64,000 nucleotides of DNA from the NCBI RefSeq assembly GCF_016862315.1, contig NZ_BOMS01000051.1, positions 155,486-219,485 of the forward strand, read 5' to 3'. Each line of letters begins with the position of its first letter. Within the stretch, counting starts at the first letter, position 1. Shown here piece after piece: positions 51,477 through 61,710 of the stretch. Below the pieces are notes generated by a model, which worked only from the letters and a program-made list of their open reading frames with translations, was not told the DNA's origin and did no database searches. The stretch is from Actinoplanes palleronii. Lineage in GTDB: Bacteria > Actinomycetota > Actinomycetes > Mycobacteriales > Micromonosporaceae. Made by a program: the position numbers and the translations under genes.

Positions 51477-52696
51477 ACCTGCTCCACCCGGACGCCCGCG
51501 TGATCGACGCCGGGACCGGCGAGGAACTCACCGCCGAGCTGATCGACGCGGCCGCGGCCGCGCTGGCCGGTGAGCGGCTGCTCTTCCTGCCGATGTCGTC
51601 CACTGTCGGATCGGTGGCGCGGTACCTCGCGGCGCTGCGGCTGGACGTACCGGTCGTGCTGCTCGACCCGGACGCCGACCACACCGAGCTGATCGCGCGC
51701 TACACCACCGACGAGGTGCACCCGGATCTCGCGCTGCTGCTGACCACCAGCGGGTCGACCGGCAACCCCAAGCTGGTCCGGTTGTCCCGGGCGGCCGTGC
51801 TGGCCAACGCCGAGCAGGTGGCCGAGAGCCTCGGCGTGACCGGCGACGACGTGGCGATCACCACGCTGCCGCTGTTCTATTCGTACGGCATGTCGGTGCT
51901 GCACTCGCACCTGCTGCGCGGGGCGACGGTGGTGCTCGAACGGACCGGGATCATGCAGCGGGACTTCTGGGCGGCGGTGAACGAGCACCGGGTCACCTCG
52001 ATGGCGTTCGTGCCGTACCAGTTCGAGATGCTGCGGCGACTGCGCTTCGACCCGGCCACGTACCCGTCCCTGCGTACGATCACGCAAGCCGGCGGCCGGT
52101 TGCGGACCGACCTCGTTGCCGAATTCGCGGCCCGGATGGACGCCGCAGGCGGCCGGATGTTCGTGATGTACGGACAGACCGAGGCCGCGCCCCGGATGGC
52201 CACCCTGCCACCGGAACAGATCACCGCGAAGCTCGGTTCGGTCGGCCTGCCGATGCCCGGCGCCACCTTCACCATCGAGGACGACGAGGTCGTCTACCGC
52301 GGCCCGAACGTGATGATGGGCTACGCCGAGACCGCCGCTGACCTGGTCAAGGGCGACGAGCAGGGCGGCGTGCTGCGCACCGGTGACCTGGGCCGGCTCG
52401 ACGACGAGGGCTTCCTGTTCCTCACCGGGCGGCTCAAGCGGATGGGCAAGGTCTTCGGCGTCCGGATCAACCTGGACGACGTGGAGCGCGAGTTCCCGGT
52501 GACCGCGGTGGCCGGCGACGACAAGCTGCACGTCTTCGCCGAGGGGATCGGTGCGGACGAGGCCCGCGCACTGCGTACGAAGATCGCCGAGTGGCTGGGC
52601 AGTCACTTCACCGGGATCGACGTGCGCGTCATCGAGGCGCTGCCGCTGCTGCCCAACGGCAAGACCGACTATCGCGCCCTGGAGGCGTCGCTGTGA
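51473..52696 (+). CDS. Compact acyl-adenylating (ANL) enzyme
   Basis: A 407-residue member of the ANL superfamily, about 100 residues shorter than typical acyl-CoA/ACP ligases at the N-terminus. Core motifs: LLLTTSGSTGNPKLVRLSRA (A3, P-loop), MYGQTEAAPRMA (A5), GVLRTGDLGRLDDEGFL (A7) and LPLLPNGKTDYRALEA (A10 Lys). It likely activates a carboxylic acid as AMP ester and loads the adjacent ACP. The substrate acid is not known. Confidence 0.85.
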   Translation: MNLLHPDARVIDAGTGEELTAELIDAAAAALAGERLLFLPMSSTVGSVARYLAALRLDVPVVLLDPDADHTELIARYTTDEVHPDLALLLTTSGSTGNPKLVRLSRAAVLANAEQVAESLGVTGDDVAITTLPLFYSYGMSVLHSHLLRGATVVLERTGIMQRDFWAAVNEHRVTSMAFVPYQFEMLRRLRFDPATYPSLRTITQAGGRLRTDLVAEFAARMDAAGGRMFVMYGQTEAAPRMATLPPEQITAKLGSVGLPMPGATFTIEDDEVVYRGPNVMMGYAETAADLVKGDEQGGVLRTGDLGRLDDEGFLFLTGRLKRMGKVFGVRINLDDVEREFPVTAVAGDDKLHVFAEGIGADEARALRTKIAEWLGSHFTGIDVRVIEALPLLPNGKTDYRALEASL

Positions 52697-53730
52697 GTGT
52701 CTTCACCCTCGCTCAGAAGGACAAGGAAGCCGCGCTGTTGCCGCAGCTCGCCGCTCTGACCGAGTTCCATCGCGCGCACTGCGAACCCTACGACCGGATC
52801 CTCAGCGCTTCCGGCTTCACCGCCGCCTCGGAAATCTCCGATTTGCCATGGTTGCCGGTCCGGCTCTTCAAGACGCTGGAGCTCAAGAGCATCCCGGACG
52901 ACGAGGTCTTCAAGATCCTGACGTCCAGCGGCACCACCGGCGACGTCAGCAAGATCTACCTGGACAAGGCGGCCGCGGCCGAACAGCAGCGCCGTCTGGC
53001 CGCCACCGTGCAGACCGTGCTCGGCCCGAAACGGCTGCCGATGCTGCTCGTCGACACGAAGGCGATGCTCAAGGACCGCCGCTCGTTCAGCGCCCGGGGC
53101 GCCGGCGTGCTCGGCATGTCGACGTTCGGCCGCGATCACGTCTGGGCGCTCGACCTGGACGGTCAGGTCGACCTGCAGGCGATCCGGGACTTCCTGACCA
53201 AGCACGGCGACGCGCCGTTCCTGATCTTCGGGTTCACCTTCCTGGTCTGGCTGCACCTCTACGAGGTGGCCCGGGACCACGGACTCGACCTGAGCAACGG
53301 CATCCTGATCCACTCCGGTGGCTGGAAGAAGCTCGTCGACCAGGCGGTCTCCCCGGACGAGTTCCGCAAGCGGCTGGCCGGGGTCGGGCTGACCCGGATC
53401 CACAACTACTACGGCATGGTCGAGCAGATCGGCACGATCTTCCTGGAGGGCCCGGATGGCGGCGCGCTGTACTGCCCGGACTTCGCGGACGTGGTGGTCC
53501 GTGACCCGGAGACGTGGGCGGAGCTCCCGCCCGGGAAACCGGGTCTCCTCGAGGTGGTGAGCACGCTGCCCACCTCGTACCCGGGGCACGTGCTGCTCAC
53601 CGAGGACCTCGGCGTGGTGCACGGCATCGACGACGGCGCGTGGCCGGGCAAGCGCTTCTCGGTGCTGGGGCGGCTGCCCCGGGCCGAGGCGCGCGGCTGC
53701 TCGGACACCTATAAAGAGGCCGCGGCATGA
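52693..53730 (+). CDS. LuxE-type acyl-protein synthetase
   Basis: A 345-residue ANL-related protein of the LuxE/PaaK type. It contains LPWLPVRLFKTLELKSIPDD, the P-loop-like ILTSSGTTGDVSKIYLDKA and NNYYGMVEQIG-like segment (HNYYGMVEQIGTIFLEG), and TLPTSYPGHVLLTEDLG. In luminescent bacteria LuxE activates fatty acids and passes them to the reductase LuxC; the luxC-like gene follows here. No luxAB is present, so light emission is not implied. GTG 52693 overlaps the ligase gene by GTGA; the stop overlaps a CTER micro-ORF by ATGA. Confidence 0.87.
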   Translation: MSVFTLAQKDKEAALLPQLAALTEFHRAHCEPYDRILSASGFTAASEISDLPWLPVRLFKTLELKSIPDDEVFKILTSSGTTGDVSKIYLDKAAAAEQQRRLAATVQTVLGPKRLPMLLVDTKAMLKDRRSFSARGAGVLGMSTFGRDHVWALDLDGQVDLQAIRDFLTKHGDAPFLIFGFTFLVWLHLYEVARDHGLDLSNGILIHSGGWKKLVDQAVSPDEFRKRLAGVGLTRIHNYYGMVEQIGTIFLEGPDGGALYCPDFADVVVRDPETWAELPPGKPGLLEVVSTLPTSYPGHVLLTEDLGVVHGIDDGAWPGKRFSVLGRLPRAEARGCSDTYKEAAA

Positions 53731-53807
53731 CCGCCTGCACCGAGCGGCACAACCCGGCGCCGAACAGCGGCCTCGCAGGCGAGGGCCAGAAGGGCATGCC
53801 CCAGTGA
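53727..53807 (+). CDS. CTER micro-ORF B, 26 codons, between luxE and luxC
   Basis: ATG 53727 overlaps the luxE stop (ATGA) and TGA 53805-53807 overlaps the luxC GTG (GTGA). AGAGG lies 6-8 nt upstream. The peptide starts MTACTERHNPAPNSG and ends GQKGMPQ. It shares M-x-x-C-T-E-R and the proline-rich sequel with the micro-ORF at 45029-45121, which bridges pseF and pseG in the other arm. The single Cys may be important. Function unknown. Confidence 0.6.
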   Translation: MTACTERHNPAPNSGLAGEGQKGMPQ

Positions 53808-55000
53808 ACTCAGCGACTGTGCAGTTCCGGTTCGGGGCCGAGGGTGACCTGACCGCGCCGTCCGAGGACCGGCTGGCCGTCGGCGACGAGCGGGTCCTCG
53901 ACTTCCTCGCGAAGCTGGCCCGCAAGCTGCTCACCCCGGCGCTCGCCCGGCGGCACCCGGAGCTGGGCTCGCTCGGCTTCTTCCTGCGGCCGGCCGAGCT
54001 GCGCCGGGCGGTGGCGAAGATGGAACGCGACGACGCGCTGGTCTTCCCGCGCGGCAACGTCTTCCACCTGCCACCGGCCAACGTGGACACCATCTTCGTC
54101 TACTCCTGGGCGCTCTCCGCGCTGGCCGGCAACCACAACGTGGTCCGGATCTCCAGCCGGGCGGCCGGCGCGGCCGAGGCGATCTTCGAGGCGCTGAACG
54201 AGGTGGACGCCGACCCGGTGATCGCCCGTACCCAGCGGATGGTCACCTACGGCCGGGACGACGCGATCACCGGCGCGCTCAGCCGCTGGTGCGACCTGCG
54301 GGTGATCTGGGGTGGCGACGCCGCGGTCGACGCGATCCGCAAGCACCCGCTGCGGCCGTCCGGCCGGGACCTGACCTTCCCGGACCGGACGTCCTGGGCG
54401 GTGCTCTCGATGCCCGGCTGGCGGGCCGCCGACCCGGCCGCTCGCAAGGCCGCCGTGGTCGGGTTCGCCAACGACGCGTACTGGTTCGACCAGGCCGCCT
54501 GCTCCTCGCCGCGGACCGTGTTCCTGATCGGTGACGGCGACCCCGCGGACGTGCGGACGGAGTTCCTCGACCTGCTGCTGACCGTCGTCGACCAGCGCGG
54601 CTGGACGGTGGACGCGGCGATGGCGGTGGAGAAGCGGGTCAACGCGTACGGGCTGGCGGCGACCGGCGCGGCGACCGCCGTGGAGTTCCCGGACAACCGG
54701 ATCACCGCGCTCACCCTGACCGGAAGCGATCAGGTGCCACGGCACTGGATCGGCGCCGGCGCCTTCCCGTTCGCCCAGGTCGGCTCGCTGACCGAGCTGG
54801 TGCCGGCGATGACCCGGCAGGACCAGACGGTGAGCCACTTCGGGTTCACCCCGGCCGAGCTGCGCGCGTTCGCGATCGCGCTGGGCGGCCGCGGGGTGGA
54901 CCGGATCGTGCCGTTCGGCTCGGCGCTGACCTTCGGCGCCGTCTGGGACGGGTACGACCTGCCCGCCGAGTTCACCCGCCTGACCACCGTGACGACCTGA
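53804..55000 (+). CDS. LuxC-type acyl reductase
   Basis: A 398-residue member of the LuxC/aldehyde dehydrogenase-like family, reducing an activated acyl group to aldehyde with NADPH. The catalytic Cys lies in YWFDQAACSSPRTVFLIG, as in LuxC, and KMERDDALVFPRGNVFHLPP plus DTIFVYSWALSALAGNHN form the cofactor region. GTG 53804 overlaps the micro-ORF B stop. With LuxE and ACP it would produce an aldehyde attached to, or derived from, the carrier. Confidence 0.88.
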   Translation: MNSATVQFRFGAEGDLTAPSEDRLAVGDERVLDFLAKLARKLLTPALARRHPELGSLGFFLRPAELRRAVAKMERDDALVFPRGNVFHLPPANVDTIFVYSWALSALAGNHNVVRISSRAAGAAEAIFEALNEVDADPVIARTQRMVTYGRDDAITGALSRWCDLRVIWGGDAAVDAIRKHPLRPSGRDLTFPDRTSWAVLSMPGWRAADPAARKAAVVGFANDAYWFDQAACSSPRTVFLIGDGDPADVRTEFLDLLLTVVDQRGWTVDAAMAVEKRVNAYGLAATGAATAVEFPDNRITALTLTGSDQVPRHWIGAGAFPFAQVGSLTELVPAMTRQDQTVSHFGFTPAELRAFAIALGGRGVDRIVPFGSALTFGAVWDGYDLPAEFTRLTTVTT

Positions 55001-55010
55001 TCCACGGGAG

Positions 55011-57272
55011 ATGACGACTACCACCGCGGCGCCTCCGGTGCGCCGCGATCTTCGCGTGCTGTTGTCCCTGTTGCCGTGGACGGTCCCGGTGCTGGCCGCG
55101 CCCTACGCGCTGCACGCCAGCGGCACGCCGGACCGGGAGATCGTGCTTTACGGCGCGTACTTCCTGCTGGTCGTGGTGCTGCCGGGGACGCTGGTGTTCC
55201 GGGCGCTGTTCGGCAGCCGGGGCAACTGGCCGGAGGATCTCGGACTGGGCGCGGCCACCGGGCTGGTGGTGACGCTGGCCGGCTGGGCGCTGGGCGCCGC
55301 GCTGAACCTGCAGGACCACCTGATCGCCTGGCCGCTGCTGGTCGTGCTGCCGTTCGCGGTGGTGCCCGGGCTGTGGCGGCACTGGCGGTGCGGGCCGGGG
55401 GAGCGGCTGCCGCTGCGCTGGTCGTGGGCGATGGCGGCGGTGCTGGTGGGTGTCGCCGGATGGGCCGCGACGGCCTTCCAGACCCCGCTGCCGCCGGTCA
55501 CCCTGGAGTACTACCCGGACCTGTACTACCACCTGGCACTGGTGCACGAGATGATGCGCTCGATGCCGTTCCAGGTGCCCCAGCTGGCCGGCGACCCGCT
55601 GCGGTACCACTACCTCTCGGACGCCGACATCGCCACCGCCAGCATGGTCACCGGCATCGCGCCGACCACGGTGTTGCTGCGGCTCTGGCTGATTCCGATC
55701 GTCTCGGTCGCGGTCTTCGTGTTCGCCGTGCTGGCCCGGAACCTGACCGGCCGCTGGTGGGCCGGACCGCTGGCCGCCGCGGGCGCGTTCCTCGGCCAGG
55801 CGATGTCGCTGGGCTCGGCGGTGCCGACCTTCTTCGCCACCGCGCCGGTCACCGTGAACAGCCCCTCGCAGACCTTCGCGATGCCGCTCATCGGCCTGTT
55901 CGCGGTGCTCGCGACGGACCGGCTGCGCGGGCGGGGGCTCGGCTGGGGCTGGGCGTTCCTGCCGCTGCTCGCGGTGGCCTGTGCGGGCGCCAAGTCCAGC
56001 GTGTTGCCGCCGCTCGCGGCCGGGCTGGCGCTCAGCGGGTTCGTCACCCTCTGCCGCCGGAAACTGCCCTGGGCGGCGGCCGGTCTGCTGGCCGCGGCCG
56101 GGTTCGGGATGGCGGTCGGGCTCAAACTCTTCGCCGGCGGTGGCGCCGGAGTGCTGGAACCGCAGGCGCTCAGCGTGCTGGGCTGGCTCGAGCCGTACCG
56201 GGACACGCTCGGGGTGGCCGACGGGGTGGTCCGCAACGGGTGGGTGCCGCTCGGGGTGGAGAACGCCGACGTGGCCGGCCGGTGGTTCGTCGCGTGGGTG
56301 GTGCTCTGGGCGCTGCTGCTCCAGGCTCCGCGGCTGTTCGGGCTGGTCCGGCCGCGCGGTGTGACCCGTACCGACCCGGCGTTCCCGCTGATCGCGGGGA
56401 TTGTGCTGGCCGGCACGGGTGCGGCGTGGGTGATGTGGCACCCGTCGGCGAGCAACCTCTACTTCTTCGCGGCGGCCCAGCCGTTCGGGGCGGCGCTGAT
56501 CGTCTGGGCACTGGCCGACCGGGTACGCGGCTGGCGGGTGCCGGTGGCCGGGCTGGTCGCCGGTGCGCTCTGCGAGCTGCTGCTGCCGTCGGTGAGCGCG
56601 CCGGTGCGGGAGACGGTCGGTAACTGGGCGTGGACGCTGGGCGTACCGATGATGCGTGCCGCAGCGGTGACCGCCACAGCGATCTTGCTGGTCGTCCTGA
56701 TCTGGCGCCGGCGCGGCGCGCGAGCCGTGCCGGCCGCCCTGCTCGCGGCGATGATCGGCGCCTCGTTGGCCGGCGGCATCGGGTGGACCGTCGAGACCGT
56801 CGCCGACCCGCCGGTCAAGCCGCCGAACCCGCGGGTGGTGGTGCGCGCGGCCGAGATGTCCGCGGCGTTCTGGCTGGACGAGCACGCCGGCCGGGACGAC
56901 GTGGTGGCGACGAACGTGCACTGCATGCCGATGCGGGTCAAGGTCTGCAACGCCCGCGCGTTCTGGGTGGCCGGGCTGGGCGGGCGGCGCATCCTCGTGG
57001 AGAGCTGGGCGTACAGCGACAAGACGGTGGCGGACAACGGGAAGAACGGGCTCAAGTACTTCTACCAACCGGCACCGGAACCCGCCGTCTACCAGCTCAA
57101 CCAGCGGGTCTTCACGCAGGCCGACCCGGCCGACCTGAGCCGGCTGCGCGACGAATACGGGGTGCGCTGGCTCTTCGCCGACACCCGGGCCGGTGTGGTC
57201 TCCCCGGCGCTGCCGGCCGTCGCGGACTTGCGCTATTCCCAGGGCCCGGTGACCGTGTACGAGTTGAGGTAG
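55011..57272 (+). CDS. Polytopic membrane protein, GT-C glycosyltransferase-like
   Basis: A 753-residue membrane protein with about 15 hydrophobic segments and a soluble C-terminal domain of about 170 residues. After the first TM helices it has YYPDLYYHLALVHEMMRSMP, LRYHYLSDADIATAS and PVTVNSPSQTFAMPLIG. The acidic residues in a large first periplasmic loop and the overall plan fit GT-C-type lipid-linked-sugar transferases, but no standard motif is certain. The C-terminal region carries ATNVHCMPMRVKVCNARAFW (two Cys). Ten nt separates it from luxC; it may move or attach the locus product across the membrane. Confidence 0.6.
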   Translation: MTTTTAAPPVRRDLRVLLSLLPWTVPVLAAPYALHASGTPDREIVLYGAYFLLVVVLPGTLVFRALFGSRGNWPEDLGLGAATGLVVTLAGWALGAALNLQDHLIAWPLLVVLPFAVVPGLWRHWRCGPGERLPLRWSWAMAAVLVGVAGWAATAFQTPLPPVTLEYYPDLYYHLALVHEMMRSMPFQVPQLAGDPLRYHYLSDADIATASMVTGIAPTTVLLRLWLIPIVSVAVFVFAVLARNLTGRWWAGPLAAAGAFLGQAMSLGSAVPTFFATAPVTVNSPSQTFAMPLIGLFAVLATDRLRGRGLGWGWAFLPLLAVACAGAKSSVLPPLAAGLALSGFVTLCRRKLPWAAAGLLAAAGFGMAVGLKLFAGGGAGVLEPQALSVLGWLEPYRDTLGVADGVVRNGWVPLGVENADVAGRWFVAWVVLWALLLQAPRLFGLVRPRGVTRTDPAFPLIAGIVLAGTGAAWVMWHPSASNLYFFAAAQPFGAALIVWALADRVRGWRVPVAGLVAGALCELLLPSVSAPVRETVGNWAWTLGVPMMRAAAVTATAILLVVLIWRRRGARAVPAALLAAMIGASLAGGIGWTVETVADPPVKPPNPRVVVRAAEMSAAFWLDEHAGRDDVVATNVHCMPMRVKVCNARAFWVAGLGGRRILVESWAYSDKTVADNGKNGLKYFYQPAPEPAVYQLNQRVFTQADPADLSRLRDEYGVRWLFADTRAGVVSPALPAVADLRYSQGPVTVYELR

Positions 57273-57285
57273 GGCTAGCCCTACC
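57268..57285. promoter_or_regulatory. 18-bp palindromic operator upstream of the histidine kinase
   Basis: GGTAGGGCTAGCCCTACC is a perfect palindrome, containing the stop codon of the preceding gene. Its core GTAGGGCTAGCCCTAC recurs at 61707-61722. The core begins exactly 75 nt before the kinase ATG, the same distance as for the second copy and the MMPL gene. Confidence 0.8.
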
Positions 57286-57343
57286 GTTGAGATGGTGGCC
57301 CGCAGGGTCGAACGGAGGGGCTCCGGTGTCTAGCGTCGAAGAC

Positions 57344-58654
57344 ATGACAACGACGTACGCCGGAGTCCCGGCCACCAGCACCCCCGCCCCGGCCCGGCGC
57401 CTGCTGCGTCAGCTCGGCATCGACACCCAGTATGTGCTGCTCGGCTTCCCGCTCGGGCTGATCACGCTGGTCCTCTGCGTCACCGGGTTCGCCACCGGCG
57501 TCGGCACCGCGATCGTCTGGATCGGCCTTCCGCTGCTGGCCGGCTCGCTGGCCATGTCCCGCGGCTTCGCCCACGTGGAGCGGGTGCGGATCGGCCCGGT
57601 GCTGCGCCGGAAGATCCCACATCCGCATTACCGCTCGGCCCGCTCCACCAGCTGGGTCGGCAAGATGTTCGCCCCGCTCGCCGACGGCCAGTCCTGGCTC
57701 GACCTGGTGCACGGCATCTTCCGCTTCATCCCGAGCACGATCTCGTTCAGCTTCGTCCTGGTCTGGTGGGCGGTGGCCGTGGCCGGCCTCACCACCCCGT
57801 TCTACGACTGGGCGATCCCGCACCCGCCGGAAAACGTGGAGCTGCCCGAGGCGCTCGGCCTCGGTGACGCCACGATCACCCGGCTGGCGCTGAACGTGGC
57901 CATCGGCCTGTTCTTCGCGATCACCCTGTTCCCGGTGGTCCGTGGCGCCGCGTTGCTCGAAGCGCAGTTCGCCCGGGGTCTGCTCAGCGGCGTCGACGAG
58001 CTGCGCCAGCAGGTTGCCACCGCGAATGCCGCCCGCGACGTCGCCCAGGAGCAGAAGGCCGCCGCCGTCTCGGCCGAGGCGACCGCGCTGCGCAAACTGG
58101 AACGCGACATCCACGACGGCCCGCAGCAGCGGCTGGTCCGCCTCGCCATGGACCTGGGCCGGGCCGAGCAGCAGTTCAGCACCGACCCGGAAGCGGCCCG
58201 GGCCACCGTCGCCGAGGCGATCAGCCAGACCCGGGAAACCCTCGACGAGCTGCGCGCCCTGTCCCGCGGCATCGCCCCGCCGATCCTGGTCGACCGCGGG
58301 CTGCAGGCGGCGCTGACCGCACTGGCCGGCCGCTGCACCGTCCCGGTCGACCTGGACACCCCGGTGATCGGCCGGCTGGACGCGGCCGTCGAGTCCACGG
58401 CATATTTCGTGGTCGCCGAGGCCCTGACCAACGTGGCCAAGCACAGCAACGCCAGTGAGGTGCAGGTCAGCGTGGAGCGCAACGCCGTCGGCCTGCTGGT
58501 CACCGTGTCCGACGACGGGGTGGGCGGCGCGAGCCTGGCCAAGGGCCACGGGCTGGCCGGGCTGGACGACCGGGTCCGGGCCGCGGGCGGCGTCCTGGCC
58601 GTGGACAGCCCGGAGGGCCAGGGCACCCGGCTCACGGCCGCCCTCCCTCTCTAG
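57344..58654 (+). CDS. Two-component sensor histidine kinase (NarL-type partner)
   Basis: A 436-residue membrane kinase. The N-terminus holds four hydrophobic segments in an apparent sensor (residues about 25-200), then a HisKA_3 dimerisation helix with the phospho-His in LERDIHDGPQQRLVRLAMDL, and a HATPase domain: VVAEALTNVAKHSNASEVQV (N-box), VSDDGVGGASLAKGHGLAGL (G boxes). It starts at ATG 57344; a GTG at 57326 is in frame. A CTAGCGT box (57330-57336) lies 8 nt upstream, so the mRNA may be nearly leaderless. The cognate regulator is probably the NarL-type gene at 61066. Confidence 0.9.
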   Translation: MTTTYAGVPATSTPAPARRLLRQLGIDTQYVLLGFPLGLITLVLCVTGFATGVGTAIVWIGLPLLAGSLAMSRGFAHVERVRIGPVLRRKIPHPHYRSARSTSWVGKMFAPLADGQSWLDLVHGIFRFIPSTISFSFVLVWWAVAVAGLTTPFYDWAIPHPPENVELPEALGLGDATITRLALNVAIGLFFAITLFPVVRGAALLEAQFARGLLSGVDELRQQVATANAARDVAQEQKAAAVSAEATALRKLERDIHDGPQQRLVRLAMDLGRAEQQFSTDPEAARATVAEAISQTRETLDELRALSRGIAPPILVDRGLQAALTALAGRCTVPVDLDTPVIGRLDAAVESTAYFVVAEALTNVAKHSNASEVQVSVERNAVGLLVTVSDDGVGGASLAKGHGLAGLDDRVRAAGGVLAVDSPEGQGTRLTAALPL

Positions 58655-58760
58655 ACCATTGTCATTCCCGGCCACCCCAGCGCTCCGGCGCAGGGTGGCC
58701 GTCAGCCCGCGCCCTTTCCCGTACGCCCGTGACAGCCGCCAGCGCCAGCCCACTCAGCTT

Positions 58761-58813
58761 GGCTGGTTGTGGGGGGTGTCTCGGGAGTGCGGAGGCACCT
58801 CTGAGCGCCAGCC
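58761..58813. repeat. 53-bp palindromic element
   Basis: Begins GGCTGG and ends CCAGCC with GGGGTG near position 13 and GGCACCTCTGAG on the right arm. Same length and layout as the copies at 8105-8395 and 35561-35613. Followed after 10 nt by a second copy. Confidence 0.85.
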
Positions 58814-58823
58814 CGCTCGGCTC

Positions 58824-58876
58824 AGCTGGTTGTGAGGGGTGTCTCGGGAGTGCGGAGGCACCTCTCACGGCCAGCC
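58824..58876. repeat. 53-bp palindromic element
   Basis: Begins AGCTGG (one mismatch) and ends CCAGCC; differs from the 58761 copy at few positions, including a central block TGTCTCGGGAGTGCGGAGGC shared by both. Same family as the copies at 8105-8395 and 35561-35613. Confidence 0.85.
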
Positions 58877-59491
58877 GGGGGCCTCGGGCTGGTCTTGACG
58901 GCCGTTGACGCTGGGTGGGAAGACCCGTCAGACCGCAGTGCGCGCGGCGAACGCCCGAAATGTGCAACCTCGCGTGGATCCCCGCGCCCCACGGACCCGT
59001 ACTCGACCACCCATCAGGATCAGCCACCCACCTGGTAGGACGGTCGTGATCAGCCGCAGCAACGACCGGCGCAGCGAACGGCAACCGTCGACTGCGCCGC
59101 CTGGCGACCAACCCCGGCCATCAGAAACCCGTCACGTGGCGGGCTGCGCAGGTCCCGACCCCAGCTGGCACTCACGGTCCCCTCAGCCTTCTCGAGGCAG
59201 CCGCCAGCGCCAGCCGGTCACGGTGGCCTCGGCGCCTTGAGACAGCCGCCAGCGCAGGGTCCTCGACTGGGGTGGACGGCGGGAGCGGCGCTCGGCGTGA
59301 GCCGGGGACCGTGGGCTGCGGAGTGGGTGGCTGGGGCATGCGCGGGGATGACTCGGGGCCGGGGTGGGGGGAGTTGGGCGGGTGCTCTGGTCGTACCGGA
59401 AAGGCGCGGTCTTGGGGGGGAGCGGCCGTGAGCGGAAAGCGGCCTGAAATCCGATGTCGCAGGTTGCGGGCGGGCCGTAGCCTCGCCAACC

Positions 59492-61036
<1,545 letters not shown>

Positions 61037-61065
61037 GCGCGCGGGATCTCTGACAGCATGGCGTC

Positions 61066-61710
61066 ATGCGTGTGGTTATTGCCGACGACGCCGTGCTGTT
61101 GCGCGAGGGTCTGATCCGGCTCGTCGAAGAGAACGGTCACACGGTGGTGGCCGCTGTCGGCGACGGGCCGTCCCTCGTCCAGGCGGTCAAGGACCACCGC
61201 CCGGACGTCTCCATCGTGGATGTCCGGATGCCGCCGTCGCACACCGACGAGGGGCTGCGGGCCGCTGTCGAGGCGCGGGCCGCGGTCCCCGGCACCCCGA
61301 TCCTGGTGCTGTCGCAGTACGTCGAGGTGTCGTACGCCGACGATCTGCTGGCCGACCGTCGTGGTGCGGTCGGGTACCTGCTCAAGGACCGGGTGGCGCT
61401 GGTCGCCGACTTCCTCGACGGGCTGCGCCGGGTGGCCGAGGGCGGCACCGTGCTCGACCCCGAGGTGGTCGGCCAGCTGCTGGTCCGGCGCCGCCGGGAC
61501 GACCCGCTGCGCAGCCTGACCCCGCGCGAGCGGGAGGTGCTGGGCTTCATGGCCGAGGGCATGTCGAACACCGCGGTGGCCCGCAAGATGGTGGTCACCG
61601 AGGGTGCGGTGGAGAAGCACGTCCGGAACATCTTCACGAAGCTGAACCTGCACCAGGACGAGGAGCAGCACCGCCGGGTGCTGGCGGTGCTGACCTACCT
61701 GCAGACGTAG
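61066..61710 (+). CDS. NarL/FixJ family response regulator
   Basis: A 214-residue regulator. Receiver domain: acidic pair in VVIADDAVLLREG, phospho-Asp in DVSIVDVRMPPSHTDEG, Lys in GYLLKDRVAL. Output domain: LuxR-type helix-turn-helix in LTPREREVLGFMAEGMSNTA followed by VTEGAVEKHVRNIFTKLNL. It is probably partnered with the kinase at 57344; both the kinase and the MMPL gene carry the same palindrome. The stop codon lies inside the second copy of that palindrome. Confidence 0.92.
   Translation: MRVVIADDAVLLREGLIRLVEENGHTVVAAVGDGPSLVQAVKDHRPDVSIVDVRMPPSHTDEGLRAAVEARAAVPGTPILVLSQYVEVSYADDLLADRRGAVGYLLKDRVALVADFLDGLRRVAEGGTVLDPEVVGQLLVRRRRDDPLRSLTPREREVLGFMAEGMSNTAVARKMVVTEGAVEKHVRNIFTKLNLHQDEEQHRRVLAVLTYLQT

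Larger units (their letters stand above)
58655..59491. other. Intergenic region with two 53-bp repeat elements
   Basis: About 840 bp without a credible gene between the kinase and the M1 peptidase. It contains two 53-bp palindromic elements (annotated separately) and a recurring ACAGCCGCCAGCG motif (at about 58732, 59201 with GGCAGCCG, and 59240). Coding-looking frames here show no family features and are low complexity. Confidence 0.7.

Noticed and set aside
50506..55000. Bioluminescence operon
   Set aside because: LuxE- and LuxC-like genes are present, but there are no luxA/luxB luciferase genes; the neighbours are sugar enzymes.
58822..59490. Short open frames in the gap before the M1 peptidase
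   Set aside because: They lie across the 53-bp repeats or low-complexity sequence, lack ribosome-binding sites and show no family features.
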